Below are positions 17,475 through 25,932 of a stretch of DNA of 56,896 bases, one piece after another. The notes below the pieces were generated by a model. The model was given only the letters and a program-made list of their open reading frames with translations, did not search any database and was not told the DNA's origin. Position 1 is the first letter of the stretch. Every line of letters begins with the position of its first letter. The DNA comes from CAZKUR01 sp964556005 (lineage in GTDB: Bacteria > Bacteroidota > Ignavibacteria > Ignavibacteriales > Ignavibacteriaceae), in NCBI GenBank assembly GCA_964556005.1, contig CAZKUR010000021.1, positions 1 to 56,896 on the forward strand, in the 5' to 3' direction. The translations under genes and the position numbers were made by a program.

Positions 17475-18587
17475 TTAATACCTCGTCTCGTATCCTATGC
17501 TGAAAACATACCGGGTAGATATTCCAAAAGTCAAATCATTATTTCTTCCGATTACAGTCCAGATGCCGGGAGAAAAATTTCCAATTTTAATGATGCCGGG
17601 ATAAATATCAGCCATACAGAAATATTCCTTTACTCCGCTGAATACGAGCGAAGCAAGCAAAGAATTTTTCCTGTCGTAAAATACTCCGGCGTGCCACCCA
17701 GTTTCAATCGTTCTTTGTCGGAATGCCGGATTCACATCAACGAGGTGTTTTGTTCTAAATCCTACTCCCACTGAAAAATTATCCGTCGAATCGATTTTTT
17801 TTGAAAGGCCGAATAACGCTCCCATACCATACCTGTAAAACAAAGAATACTTTTCTGAAAACGGAAGTTTCCACTTAATCGAAAAATATTGTCCGGCATT
17901 CACTCTTCCGTAAGGTAAAGATATGGAAGCTTGAAGCGACCAATCTGCAAGATTTAATTCCTTGCTGAAGAATTCATTTATCGAATCAAAGCTGAATAAA
18001 ATTATTCCTCCGAGATCGAAGATATAAATGTTGGATATCTCATCAACACTATATCCTTCATGAGGTCCGCTTTCCATTGCTTCGTTTAGAAGATGGTGCG
18101 CCATTAAAGTTACCGAAGATAAAAGCCATGGCATTGGATAACCGTGCAGCTTGTACCATTCTTTCATTGCTGTGTAAAGCATACCGCCCCCGATAAGGTG
18201 CTGCTGGTAATTCGGTATCCACTGCATCTTATCTTTCGTGAAGCTAATCGGAAAAAATTCGGTTCTTAAAAAAAGCCACCAGCCGTAATGGTTAATGCTG
18301 TTGAAAGGATCGCCTAAATTTTTAAAAACAACATGAAACAATTTCCCGTACTGCGGCTCGCCGATTCTGTTTGTAACCGATTGCAACTGGGTGATATCAT
18401 ATCCGCCGTTAATTATCAGCGTAATCGGATTGAATAAAGATTCGCTTCCGTAAGGCTTATTTGTATAAAAATAATTTTCCTGTGGAAATATATTCCGGTT
18501 AAACAACAAAAAGACTAAAGCAGTAAATAATAATTTTACCCACAATATTTCAGTAAAGTTCTTAATATTACGAATGTTCACCCTCAT
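17475..18587 (-). CDS. Uncharacterised exported/outer-membrane protein (DUF3943-like layout)
   Basis: A 370-residue protein that I do not firmly recognise. A hydrophobic segment at residues 15-32 (ILWVKLLFTALVFLLFNRN) serves as signal or anchor. The middle contains QHLIGGGMLYTAMKEWYKLH and MAHHLLNEAMESGPHEGYSV, with conserved-looking histidines and an acidic loop, and then FDLGGIILF. This order is reminiscent of DUF3943 membrane proteins, which carry a histidine/glutamate-rich core before an outer-membrane barrel. The C-terminal half alternates like beta-strands and ends in an aromatic. The family assignment is a weak guess. No partner is obvious: the downstream neighbour is convergent and the upstream RRM gene is a separate unit with its own terminator. 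Confidence 0.6.
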   Translation of the reverse strand: MRVNIRNIKNFTEILWVKLLFTALVFLLFNRNIFPQENYFYTNKPYGSESLFNPITLIINGGYDITQLQSVTNRIGEPQYGKLFHVVFKNLGDPFNSINHYGWWLFLRTEFFPISFTKDKMQWIPNYQQHLIGGGMLYTAMKEWYKLHGYPMPWLLSSVTLMAHHLLNEAMESGPHEGYSVDEISNIYIFDLGGIILFSFDSINEFFSKELNLADWSLQASISLPYGRVNAGQYFSIKWKLPFSEKYSLFYRYGMGALFGLSKKIDSTDNFSVGVGFRTKHLVDVNPAFRQRTIETGWHAGVFYDRKNSLLASLVFSGVKEYFCMADIYPGIIKIGNFSPGIWTVIGRNNDLTFGISTRYVFSIGYETRY

Positions 18588-18683
18588 TCAAAAAAAATGT
18601 TTATTGTTATGATCAAAATTATTTTGAATTTATTTGAAATGCCAATTTAATTGAGATCATATTTACAGCTTATTTAAAAACAA

Positions 18684-18705
18684 AAAGCGCTCAACGGAGC
18701 GCTTT
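18684..18705 (-). terminator. Rho-independent terminator of the RRM gene
   Basis: A perfect 9-bp stem (AAAGCGCTC/GAGCGCTTT) with a 4-base loop is followed on the minus strand by TTGTTTTTAAAT. It is 24 bp past the RRM stop codon, which fits an intrinsic terminator for that gene. Confidence 0.85.
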
Positions 18706-18728
18706 AAATTACAGTAAAACCAAATTTG

Positions 18729-18977
18729 TTATTTTGGTTTTGCTTCGCTGACAATAATGTTTCTGCCGTTTAAATCAGAACCATTAAGTGCCTGTATTGC
18801 ATTAGTAGCTTCGGTTTCATTTTCCATTTCAACGAAACCAAAACCTCTGGATTTACCGGTCTGACGATCGGTAATAACTTTGGCAGAAACAACTGTTCCG
18901 TGCGCCTCAAAGGCAGTCTTCAAAGAATCATCGTTTACCGCCCAGGGAAGACTCCCTACGAACAATTTAGTACTCAC
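18729..18977 (-). CDS. Single-domain RNA-recognition-motif (RRM) protein
   Basis: An 82-residue RNA-binding protein made of one RRM. RNP2 is KLFVGSL (residues 4-10) and RNP1 is KSRGFGFVEM (about 42-51), with the aromatic residues F46 and F48 that stack on RNA bases. The GTG start at 18977 is fixed by GAGG seven bases upstream. Bacterial proteins of this type, known best from cyanobacteria and also common in Bacteroidetes, are often induced by cold and act as RNA chaperones; this role is inferred. It stands alone with a terminator-like hairpin in its leader and a strong terminator after it, so it should be monocistronic and highly expressed. Confidence 0.95.
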   Translation of the reverse strand: MSTKLFVGSLPWAVNDDSLKTAFEAHGTVVSAKVITDRQTGKSRGFGFVEMENETEATNAIQALNGSDLNGRNIIVSEAKPK

Positions 18978-19016
18978 GAACTTACCTCAATAAATAAATG
19001 AATATAGAAACAAAAA

Positions 19017-19032
19017 GCGGTATTTAAACCGC
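19017..19032 (-). promoter_or_regulatory. Terminator-like hairpin in the RRM gene leader
   Basis: On the minus strand a 5-bp GC-rich stem (GCGGT/ACCGC, loop TTAAAT) is directly followed by TTTTTG, 40 bp before the GTG start of the RRM gene. It could act as an attenuator or RNA-thermometer-like element, or as the end of a short upstream transcript. The stem is short, so folding at low temperature only is conceivable. This is inference. Confidence 0.4.
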
Positions 19033-19243
19033 AACAAAAAATAATATTATTATTTTTTAAAACAAAATAGATGAAGGCAAAATATTAAACATTAACAATT
19101 ATTTAAAACATAATAAATCCGCTTAAAATTGAATAAATTGCAAAAAAATTATACAATCACTCTGGTTGGTTTTACTTTCAAAGTGTTTATTATTTTCTGG
19201 TCATACATCATTTTTATAATTGTAACTAACCGGAAAGCTTTCC

Positions 19244-20548
19244 TCATTTCAGTAAAATCATCTTTTTGCTCGCCGTATAATTATTAGCTTCAATCCTGTA
19301 AATATATATTCCGCTCGGATATTTGCTGCCATTAAAAGTAACTTCATATTCGCCGGGTCGTTTATTTTCATTGACCAAAGTAGCAATTTCCCTTCCCAAT
19401 ACATCATAAATTTTTAGGTTCACAAATGCACCATTTGCAGTGTTTGAAACACTATATTTTATTTTTGTTGAAGGATTGAATGGATTAGGATAATTTTGAA
19501 GCAGCGAAAATTTTATCGGTGCAGAAGAAATTCTTTCGTTAAACGATGTTAAAATATCCAAATTGTTGTTAAAAAAGACTTTTCCGTTCCATGCTAAAAT
19601 CCATCCGCATGTGCTGTCCTTAATTTCCATGTCATATCCGGTAACACCCAAATAATATCCGTTCCAATTTCCTCCGCCATCGGTACTATAGTAAATTGAA
19701 TCATTCACAGCTAATATTTTATCTTTGCTTATGTATTCAATATCTAGAGCATTTTTAAGATTAGTAATTGTATTCCAATTAGTCCCGCCATCAATAGTTT
19801 TATACATCTCGGAAAAGTTTGTAATTAGTCCAAAATTATCATCGTAAAACTTCAGCAATGATGCGCTGGAATTAAAATTCGTTTCATTCCAAGTTACACC
19901 ACCGTCGGTAGTTTTATATAACTTTTGAGGATTTATCCCGGTTTCATAGAAATAACCCGTGTCGGGATTTACAAAATCCACTCTTCTCCAAATATCCCCG
20001 GAATATTGCCCGATCGGTTGACTGTTTACCGAGTTCCAATTCACTCCTCCATTAGTAGTTTTTAAAAATACAGGCACATCACCTGAAACGCCGTCTCCCA
20101 TTGCAATTCCGTTATCGCTGTCAAAAATTTCAATATAGTTTATAAAATTTGTTAATGTATCATTGGCGAACTGAAGAGTCCATGTATTACCAGTATCGGT
20201 TGTTTTAAATATTCTTCCTGTTTCCGTACCTATGTAGAATGTGTCAGGTCCTGTTAGGCATAAATCAATTACCGTTTCTATTTGCATGGTATCGCCAGGC
20301 CAATTAATTTTATTCCAGTTATTGCCGGTATCTGAAGTATAATATAATGGCCTTTGCACAGAGGAAGAAGTTACAGATATAAGTGCAATATTGCACCCAT
20401 ATGTTCCAATACAAAACGGGTTTTCCAATCCTTCGGGAAGACCATTAGTTTTAAGTATCCATTGTGCATGAGTAGAAAACGGGATAAAAAGAAATGTTGC
20501 TAAAAATAATAACGCAGAGGATATAGAAATTAATTTATTTAATTTCAT
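19244..20548 (-). CDS. Secreted YCF48/BNR-type beta-propeller protein with type IX-like sorting domain
   Basis: A 434-residue protein with a signal peptide (about residues 1-29, ending THAQ). It then has repeats of the form TxDGGxxWN (TTDTGNTWTLQF, KTTNGGVNWNSVN, KTTDGGVTWNETN, KTIDGGTNWNTIT, STDGGGNWNGYY), the hallmark of sialidase/YCF48-like beta-propeller blades. The last 85 or so residues are a Por/type IX A-type sorting domain: LLQNYPNPFNPSTKIKYSV, a VNLKIYDVLGREIATLVNE strand pair and a final KKMILLK. It is expected to be exported through the outer membrane and attached or released at the surface. The function of the propeller is unknown. It is a single gene. Confidence 0.88.
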   Translation of the reverse strand: MKLNKLISISSALLFLATFLFIPFSTHAQWILKTNGLPEGLENPFCIGTYGCNIALISVTSSSVQRPLYYTSDTGNNWNKINWPGDTMQIETVIDLCLTGPDTFYIGTETGRIFKTTDTGNTWTLQFANDTLTNFINYIEIFDSDNGIAMGDGVSGDVPVFLKTTNGGVNWNSVNSQPIGQYSGDIWRRVDFVNPDTGYFYETGINPQKLYKTTDGGVTWNETNFNSSASLLKFYDDNFGLITNFSEMYKTIDGGTNWNTITNLKNALDIEYISKDKILAVNDSIYYSTDGGGNWNGYYLGVTGYDMEIKDSTCGWILAWNGKVFFNNNLDILTSFNERISSAPIKFSLLQNYPNPFNPSTKIKYSVSNTANGAFVNLKIYDVLGREIATLVNENKRPGEYEVTFNGSKYPSGIYIYRIEANNYTASKKMILLK

Positions 20549-20690
20549 GAGATCACCCTTTTATTAATTTTTGTAATTATACAAAAAAAATTTCCTAACT
20601 ACAAGAATAAATGAAAACAGCAGCAGTTTATTGAAACAGAGAAATTAAGTTGTTAGTGAAAAAAACTTGAATAATAAAAAATATTGGTGA

Positions 20691-22040
20691 TTATATTAAT
20701 TTACTAAGAGCATCCATAATATTATCTACGGAATTTATTTTTATTTTACTGCTGCTCCCGTTTTTAATCCTATTTAAATTATTAGAGGGAATGACGGCTT
20801 CGATAAATCCAAGTTTCTCTGCCTCTTGAATCCTTTTCTCAATCTGGCTTACACTTCTTATTTCACCACCCAAACCGACTTCACCGATAACAACCGTATG
20901 GCGGTTAACAGGTTTATCAAGCAGGCTCGATGCAATGCTGCAGCAAACAGAGAGATCAACGGCAGGTTCCATAATTTTAACGCCGCCTGCCAAATTTATG
21001 AATACATTATTTGCAGATACACGAATGTTTGCTCTTTTTTCAAGTACGGCTAATAGAATTGAAAGGCGTCTTTGATCGAAGCCGGTTGCCACTCGCTGCG
21101 GATAGCCGTAATTCGAAGGTGTAACAAGAGCCTGTACCTCGAGAAGGATAGGGCGTGTCCCTTCGAGACTCGCAGTTACTACAGAACCGGAAATATTTTT
21201 CCCGCGTTCGCTTAGAAAAATTTCGCTTGGATTTTTAACTTCTATTAATCCATCTTCATGCATTTCAAAAATGCCTATCTCGTTTGTCGAACCGAACCTG
21301 TTTTTTTGTGCTCTTAATATCCTGAATGAATGATGGGATTCACCTTCAAATTGAATCACGGTATCGACCATATGCTCAAGAACTTTCGGGCCGGCAATAA
21401 ATCCTTCTTTTGTTACGTGACCGATTATTAAAACACAATAATGATTTTTTTTAGCGTGCTCCATCAATAAGGACGCACATTCTCTAATTTGCGTAATAGT
21501 CCCGGGGGAATTTTCAAGTTCGCTTCTGTACATAGTTTGGATTGAATCAATCACTACAATCGATGGAGATAATTTCTTTATCGCAGCAAGTATTGGAGAT
21601 AATTCGGTTTCAGTGAGGACATAAAGATTATCCGGTTTTATTTTTAATCTTGATGCTCTAAGCTTAATTTGCTTTGAAGATTCTTCACCGGTAACATAAA
21701 GAACATCGTTATTTATATTTGAAACGGCCTGCATCGCAAGAGTTGATTTGCCTATCCCCGGATCTCCGCCAAGCAGTACAATAGAGCCCGGTATAAAGCC
21801 TCCGCCCAATACCCTGTCGAATTCGTTAATACCTGTTTTTATGCGCTCTTCATTTTGTATGGAAATTTCAGAAATTTTATTTAATTCAATTTTCCCATTA
21901 AAAGTTGAAGGTTTTCTTTTGCCTGTTTCAATTATCTCTTCTGTGAAAGTATTCCAATTATCGCACTCGGGGCATTTACCAAGCCAGCGAAGCGATTCAT
22001 ATCCGCAGTTTGAGCATACATATTTTATTTTAGTTTTCAT
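20691..22040 (-). CDS. radA: DNA repair protein RadA
   Basis: A 449-residue protein with the three RadA parts in order: a zinc finger with C9, C12, C23 and C26, a RecA-like ATPase with Walker A GGDPGIGKS (residues 91-99) and the RadA-specific KNRFGSTNEIG motif near 250, and a C-terminal Lon-like domain (LAGGVKIMEPAVDLSVCCSI, VVIGEVGLGGEIR). RadA is a branch-migration helicase acting with RecA in recombination. Its ATG lies only 5 bp from the CACTAAG repeat of the GxxExxY cassette, so its leader is repeat sequence and no Shine-Dalgarno box is visible. Confidence 0.96.
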   Translation of the reverse strand: MKTKIKYVCSNCGYESLRWLGKCPECDNWNTFTEEIIETGKRKPSTFNGKIELNKISEISIQNEERIKTGINEFDRVLGGGFIPGSIVLLGGDPGIGKSTLAMQAVSNINNDVLYVTGEESSKQIKLRASRLKIKPDNLYVLTETELSPILAAIKKLSPSIVVIDSIQTMYRSELENSPGTITQIRECASLLMEHAKKNHYCVLIIGHVTKEGFIAGPKVLEHMVDTVIQFEGESHHSFRILRAQKNRFGSTNEIGIFEMHEDGLIEVKNPSEIFLSERGKNISGSVVTASLEGTRPILLEVQALVTPSNYGYPQRVATGFDQRRLSILLAVLEKRANIRVSANNVFINLAGGVKIMEPAVDLSVCCSIASSLLDKPVNRHTVVIGEVGLGGEIRSVSQIEKRIQEAEKLGFIEAVIPSNNLNRIKNGSSSKIKINSVDNIMDALSKLI

Positions 22041-22045
22041 TATTT

Positions 22046-22085
22046 TAACACTAAGATACTAAGTGCACTAAGAAACACTAAGATT
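22046..22085. repeat. CACTAAG repeat, left flank of GxxExxY cassette
   Basis: Four CTAAG units occur (AACACTAAG, ATACTAAG, TGCACTAAG, AAACACTAAG) in about 36 bp. Read against the reverse complement of the right flank (22501-22545), 28 of 36 positions agree without gaps. It starts 5 bp from the radA start and ends at the stop codon of the GxxExxY gene. Confidence 0.75.
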
Positions 22086-22496
22086 TTATTCTACCGGAAG
22101 TTTAGCAAATTCTTCCGTTACCAAAGGTACCAAGCTTTTTGTAATATTATCGGTATTAAAATTAATTAACAATCCTTTAGTCTTACCTGTTAATTTTAAA
22201 TAAGTTAGCAATTGAGAAGTATAAATCGGAATCATAATTTCAACAGCTTTCAATTCAACAATAACTAAATTTTCAATAAGCAGATCTAAAATTAAATTAC
22301 TTCCCAAATCCTTTGTTTTATAAAATATCGGAACTTTTACTTGTCTATATACATTTAAACCATTTGATTTCAATTCCTCTATTAAACATGTTTCATAAAC
22401 TGATTCTAACAATCCAGGCCCCAAGTTTTTATGTACTTCAATAGCACATCCGACTATCCTATATGAAATTTGATTAACGTACTTTTGTGTTATCAT
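22086..22496 (-). CDS. GxxExxY family protein (PD-(D/E)XK-like)
   Basis: A 136-residue protein of the GxxExxY family. The name-giving motif is GLLESVY near residue 30, after GCAIEVHKNLGPG, and the core LDLLIENLVIVELKAVE gives the D-x(9)-E-x-K arrangement of a PD-(D/E)XK nuclease-like fold; the tail KTKGLLINFN is also typical. The function of the family has not been established. The gene fills a cassette between the alaS stop and the radA start, is bounded on both sides by CACTAAG-rich inverted repeats, and has no Shine-Dalgarno site outside them. Confidence 0.9.
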   Translation of the reverse strand: MITQKYVNQISYRIVGCAIEVHKNLGPGLLESVYETCLIEELKSNGLNVYRQVKVPIFYKTKDLGSNLILDLLIENLVIVELKAVEIMIPIYTSQLLTYLKLTGKTKGLLINFNTDNITKSLVPLVTEEFAKLPVE

Positions 22497-22500
22497 TTAT

Positions 22501-22545
22501 TTCCCTTAGTGACACTAAGTGCCCTAAGTGTCTTAGTGGTAAAAT
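22501..22545. repeat. CACTAAG repeat, right flank of GxxExxY cassette
   Basis: The plus strand reads CTTAGTGACACTAAGTGCCC and continues CTAAGTGTCTTAGTGG; it is the inverted partner of the repeat at 22046-22085. It lies between the ATG of the GxxExxY gene and the stop codon of alaS, with 4 bp to spare. Confidence 0.75.
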
Positions 22546-22549
22546 AAAT

Positions 22550-25135
22550 TTACAACATAAGTCGAACTACTTCTTCAACATTATTTAATACTTCGTCAAT
22601 CTTCCCAACATCACGGCCTCCTGCCGTGGCAAGGTGAGGCCTACCGCCTCCGCCTCCGCCTACAAATTTTGCTAACTCACCAATAATCTTTCCGGCATTC
22701 AATTTCTTTTCTTTCACAAGATCATCGGTCACGGCACAAACAATGGCGACCTTGTCATCTATTTCCGAAACTAAAACACCAACGGCTATTTTTGTTTTGC
22801 TTCTTACCTCATCACCGAATGATTTTAATTCATCCATATTTTCTGCAGAGACTTTTGCTTTGTAAATATTTATCCCATTAATTACCGCAGACGGTTTCGA
22901 AAGGATTGAATCCATCCCGCTTAATTTGTCCTTCAGCTTAAAGCCGGATAATTCTTTTTCGAGTTTCTTTTTCTCCTCCAAAAGCTCGGCTATCTTTTCT
23001 TCGGAATTTTTAATTTGTTCAATCTGCTGACTGATATATCTTTCAACTCCAGCACCGGTAACCGCTTCTATTCTTCGTACGCCACTTGAAATTGAAGACT
23101 CGCTTATAATTTTAAATAAACCAATTTGTGAGGAATTTTTAACATGCGTACCTCCACAGAATTCCATTGTCAAATCTCCGAATTGCACCACGTTTACATA
23201 ATCTCCGTACTTATCTCCGAAAAACATAAGCGCTCCCATTTTTTTTGCTTCATCAAACGGAATATCTCGGTGATGATGAAGAGGAACGTTCATCCGCAAT
23301 TGTTCATTTACACGTGATTCGATATCTCTAATTTCACTTTCACTGAGTTTGGAAAAATGTGTGAAGTCGAATCTAAGTCTGTCAGGTCCAACGTAAGAAC
23401 CTGCCTGATGAACATGAGTCCCTAATATTTTTCTCAAAGCAGCATGAAGGAAATGAGTGGCGGAATGATTTCTCATTATATCCCACCTTCGAACTTCATC
23501 AACCTGTGCAATTACAGGGAGACCTGTTGTTATTATTGAATCATCATTTCCCTCAACAACGTGAATAATCTTATTATCAATCTTTGTAACATCTACTACG
23601 TTTAACGGGTTTGTCTGAATAATTATTTTACCATGATCGTCAATTTGCCCGCCTGCCTCAACGTAAAATGGAGTTTTATCGAGAATTAAAAGTGCATTTC
23701 CATTTTCTTTTTTATAGCCGATAATTTTTGAATTTGAAGACAACTCATCGTAACCAGTAAACTCGGATTTTGCTTCAAGCATCTCGAATGAATTTAAATC
23801 ATTTAAACTGATGTTTACTGAGGCAAATTTTTCTTTCGATGCATCACGCCCGCGCTGTTTCTGTTCATCCATTAAACTATTGAAACCGTCTTCATCGATT
23901 GTAAATCCTTTTTCTTGAGCCATGACGTTAGTTAAATCAACCGGAAATCCGTAAGTATCGTAAAGTTTGAATAATTCTTCGCCGGGAATTATTTTCAATT
24001 TGGATTTTGTTAACCCTTTAATCAGCTCTTCAAATATTTCAAGTCCTTTATCCAGAGTTGCGTTGAAACTTTCTTCTTCTGCCTTAATAACTTTTTTAAT
24101 GAAGCTTTGCTTTTCTTTTACTTCGGGAAAAACATCGGACATCTGAGAAGATAGGACATCAGCCAATTTATAAAGAAAAGGTTTGTGCAGATTTATTTTC
24201 CTCCCGTAGCGCGCAGCTCTTCTTAAAATTCTTCTAAGCACATATCCTCTACCTTCATTTCCTGGAACGGCGCCATCGACAATCGCAAAAGTTAAAGCTC
24301 TTATATGATCGGCAACTACACGCATCGGAATTTTATCTTCTTCTTTATCATATTTTACTCCCGATATGTTAACAATTTCATTAATAAGAGGAGTAAAAAC
24401 ATCGGTATCGTAATTCGAATTTTTCTTTTGAAGGATTGCACAAACTCTTTCGAAGCCCATGCCGGTATCGACATGTTTCTGCGGAAGATCATGAAGCTTT
24501 CCGTTTTCATCACGGTTATATTGAATGAATACCAGGTTCCAGATTTCGATACATTCAGGTTTACCGGCATTTACCCATTTGGGATTATCATAATCGTCAC
24601 TCAAATTAATATGAACTTCCGAGCATGGACCGCAAGGGCCTGTCTCACCCATTTCCCAGAAATTATCTTTTTCACCGAACCGAAGAATATGTTTGGGTTT
24701 TATATCCGTTTTTGATTTCCATAACTCAAATGATTCATCATCGTCCATGTAAACTGTTGCCCATAATCTTTCTTTGGGAAGCTTCCATACTTCTGTTAAA
24801 AGCTCCCACGCCCATTCAATTGCTTCCGGCTTATAATAATCTCCAAAAGACCAATTGCCAAGCATTTCAAAAAAAGTATGATGGTAAGTATCTCGCCCGA
24901 CTTCTTCGAGGTCGTTATGTTTGCCGCTTACTCGGATACATTTTTGAGTATCTGCTGCTCGTTTATAATCTCTGTTTCCCGTACCAAGGAAAACATCTTT
25001 AAACTGGTTCATTCCTGCGTTGGTAAACAAAAGTGTCGGATCATCGAAAGGTACTACCGGCGAACTTGGAACTATGCGGTGATCCTTATTATTAAAAAAG
25101 TCTAAAAATTGCTGTCTTATTTCTTTTGATGTCAT
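22550..25135 (-). CDS. alaS: Alanyl-tRNA synthetase
   Basis: An 861-residue class II synthetase. The start is taken at the ATG at 25135 (MTSKEIRQQFLDFF), the usual AlaRS N-terminus; a longer frame to 25207 adds 24 unrelated residues. Catalytic motifs are near the N-terminus (VPSSPVVPFDDPTLLFTNAG, MLGNWSFGDYY, HVDTGMGFER). The editing domain has the zinc-binding HSATHFLH and CGGTHV motifs, and the C-terminal coiled coil and C-Ala domain (KFVGGGGGGRPHLATAGG) are complete. The protein charges tRNA-Ala and clears mischarged Ser and Gly. It ends where the GxxExxY cassette begins. Confidence 0.97.
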   Translation of the reverse strand: MTSKEIRQQFLDFFNNKDHRIVPSSPVVPFDDPTLLFTNAGMNQFKDVFLGTGNRDYKRAADTQKCIRVSGKHNDLEEVGRDTYHHTFFEMLGNWSFGDYYKPEAIEWAWELLTEVWKLPKERLWATVYMDDDESFELWKSKTDIKPKHILRFGEKDNFWEMGETGPCGPCSEVHINLSDDYDNPKWVNAGKPECIEIWNLVFIQYNRDENGKLHDLPQKHVDTGMGFERVCAILQKKNSNYDTDVFTPLINEIVNISGVKYDKEEDKIPMRVVADHIRALTFAIVDGAVPGNEGRGYVLRRILRRAARYGRKINLHKPFLYKLADVLSSQMSDVFPEVKEKQSFIKKVIKAEEESFNATLDKGLEIFEELIKGLTKSKLKIIPGEELFKLYDTYGFPVDLTNVMAQEKGFTIDEDGFNSLMDEQKQRGRDASKEKFASVNISLNDLNSFEMLEAKSEFTGYDELSSNSKIIGYKKENGNALLILDKTPFYVEAGGQIDDHGKIIIQTNPLNVVDVTKIDNKIIHVVEGNDDSIITTGLPVIAQVDEVRRWDIMRNHSATHFLHAALRKILGTHVHQAGSYVGPDRLRFDFTHFSKLSESEIRDIESRVNEQLRMNVPLHHHRDIPFDEAKKMGALMFFGDKYGDYVNVVQFGDLTMEFCGGTHVKNSSQIGLFKIISESSISSGVRRIEAVTGAGVERYISQQIEQIKNSEEKIAELLEEKKKLEKELSGFKLKDKLSGMDSILSKPSAVINGINIYKAKVSAENMDELKSFGDEVRSKTKIAVGVLVSEIDDKVAIVCAVTDDLVKEKKLNAGKIIGELAKFVGGGGGGRPHLATAGGRDVGKIDEVLNNVEEVVRLML

Positions 25136-25350
25136 GCTTCTTTGAATTTTAATATTTTGTAAAGATAATAAATATTGATATAAGCTTAAATATGAACATG
25201 AATGCATTTACCGCTAAATCATTATTTTATAGATAATTATTGCAAATATGTTGAGTATTTAGTTAACAAACGCAGGTTACCAATTGCTTTTTAATCCGGT
25301 TAATTATACTTTTGTACGGTATTAAAGACTCATATTAAAAAGTTGTAATT

Positions 25351-25932
25351 TTGACTTCATCTGGTGCATTGTCAGACATAGAGTTAATAAATAGGGTTTC
25401 CAAATCCGATTCAAAATCGCTTGAGGCGCTGTACAACCGCTATTCCCCTTTTCTTTATACCTTGATTAAAAAAATAGCTTCGGATGAGGAAATTGCCGGT
25501 GAGATCTTAAGCGAAGTGTTCGTCATAATCTGGAAAAAAGCAGAATTATTCGACTTCAAAAGTGAAGATGTGTACACATGGCTTATAATACTGGCAAGAA
25601 ATAAAGCTGTCGATGTACTAAGGAGAAACCGGGGAGATGAAGCAATACAGGAATATTCGGACGAATATGAAAATAAATATATAATTCCCCATCTTTCACA
25701 TTTAATCGATCCACTCGATCTTGAAACAGCATCGAAGATTAAAGACAATCTCAGCAAAGCAATTAATGGTCTGACGGACGCTCAAAAATACGTTATTAAC
25801 CTGGGATTTTACGAAGGCCTCAACGAAAAACAAATTGCTGAAAGATTAAAAATTCCTCTTCCTACCGTGAAATCAAAAATAAAAGTAGCTCTAAGCATTT
25901 TAAAAGACAACCTGGTTAAAGGGGAAGGATAA
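25351..25932 (+). CDS. ECF RNA polymerase sigma factor
   Basis: A 193-residue group IV sigma factor. Region 2 is at residues about 22-95 (ALYNRYSPFLYTLIKKIASDEEIAGEILSEVFVIIWKKAE, then TWLIILARNKAVDVLRR), and region 4 is at about 130-185 with the helix-turn-helix EGLNEKQIAERLKIPLPTVKSKIK. The start is a TTG at 25351; no ATG or GTG precedes it in frame after the last stop. The gene overlaps the anti-sigma gene by one base (TAATG), so the two are translationally coupled. The layout resembles SigK/RskA-type systems. It would direct transcription of a stress or envelope regulon that may include its own operon. Confidence 0.93.
   Translation: MTSSGALSDIELINRVSKSDSKSLEALYNRYSPFLYTLIKKIASDEEIAGEILSEVFVIIWKKAELFDFKSEDVYTWLIILARNKAVDVLRRNRGDEAIQEYSDEYENKYIIPHLSHLIDPLDLETASKIKDNLSKAINGLTDAQKYVINLGFYEGLNEKQIAERLKIPLPTVKSKIKVALSILKDNLVKGEG

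Noticed and set aside
19232..19243. Perfect palindrome GGAAAGCTTTCC just after the stop at 19244 as a terminator
   Set aside because: It has no room for a loop and no T-run; more likely a chance palindrome.
22046..22545. CACTAAG repeats as a CRISPR array
   Set aside because: The units are 7-9 bp, irregularly spaced and without spacers, and they surround a gene; there are no cas genes.
24305..24715. 136-residue open frame antisense to alaS
   Set aside because: It lies wholly inside the conserved alaS catalytic and linker region and has no recognisable domain or ribosome site.
25136..25207. 24-residue N-terminal extension of AlaRS
   Set aside because: AlaRS proteins begin close to the (M)TSxEIRxxFLxFF segment; the extension has no match and no ribosome site.
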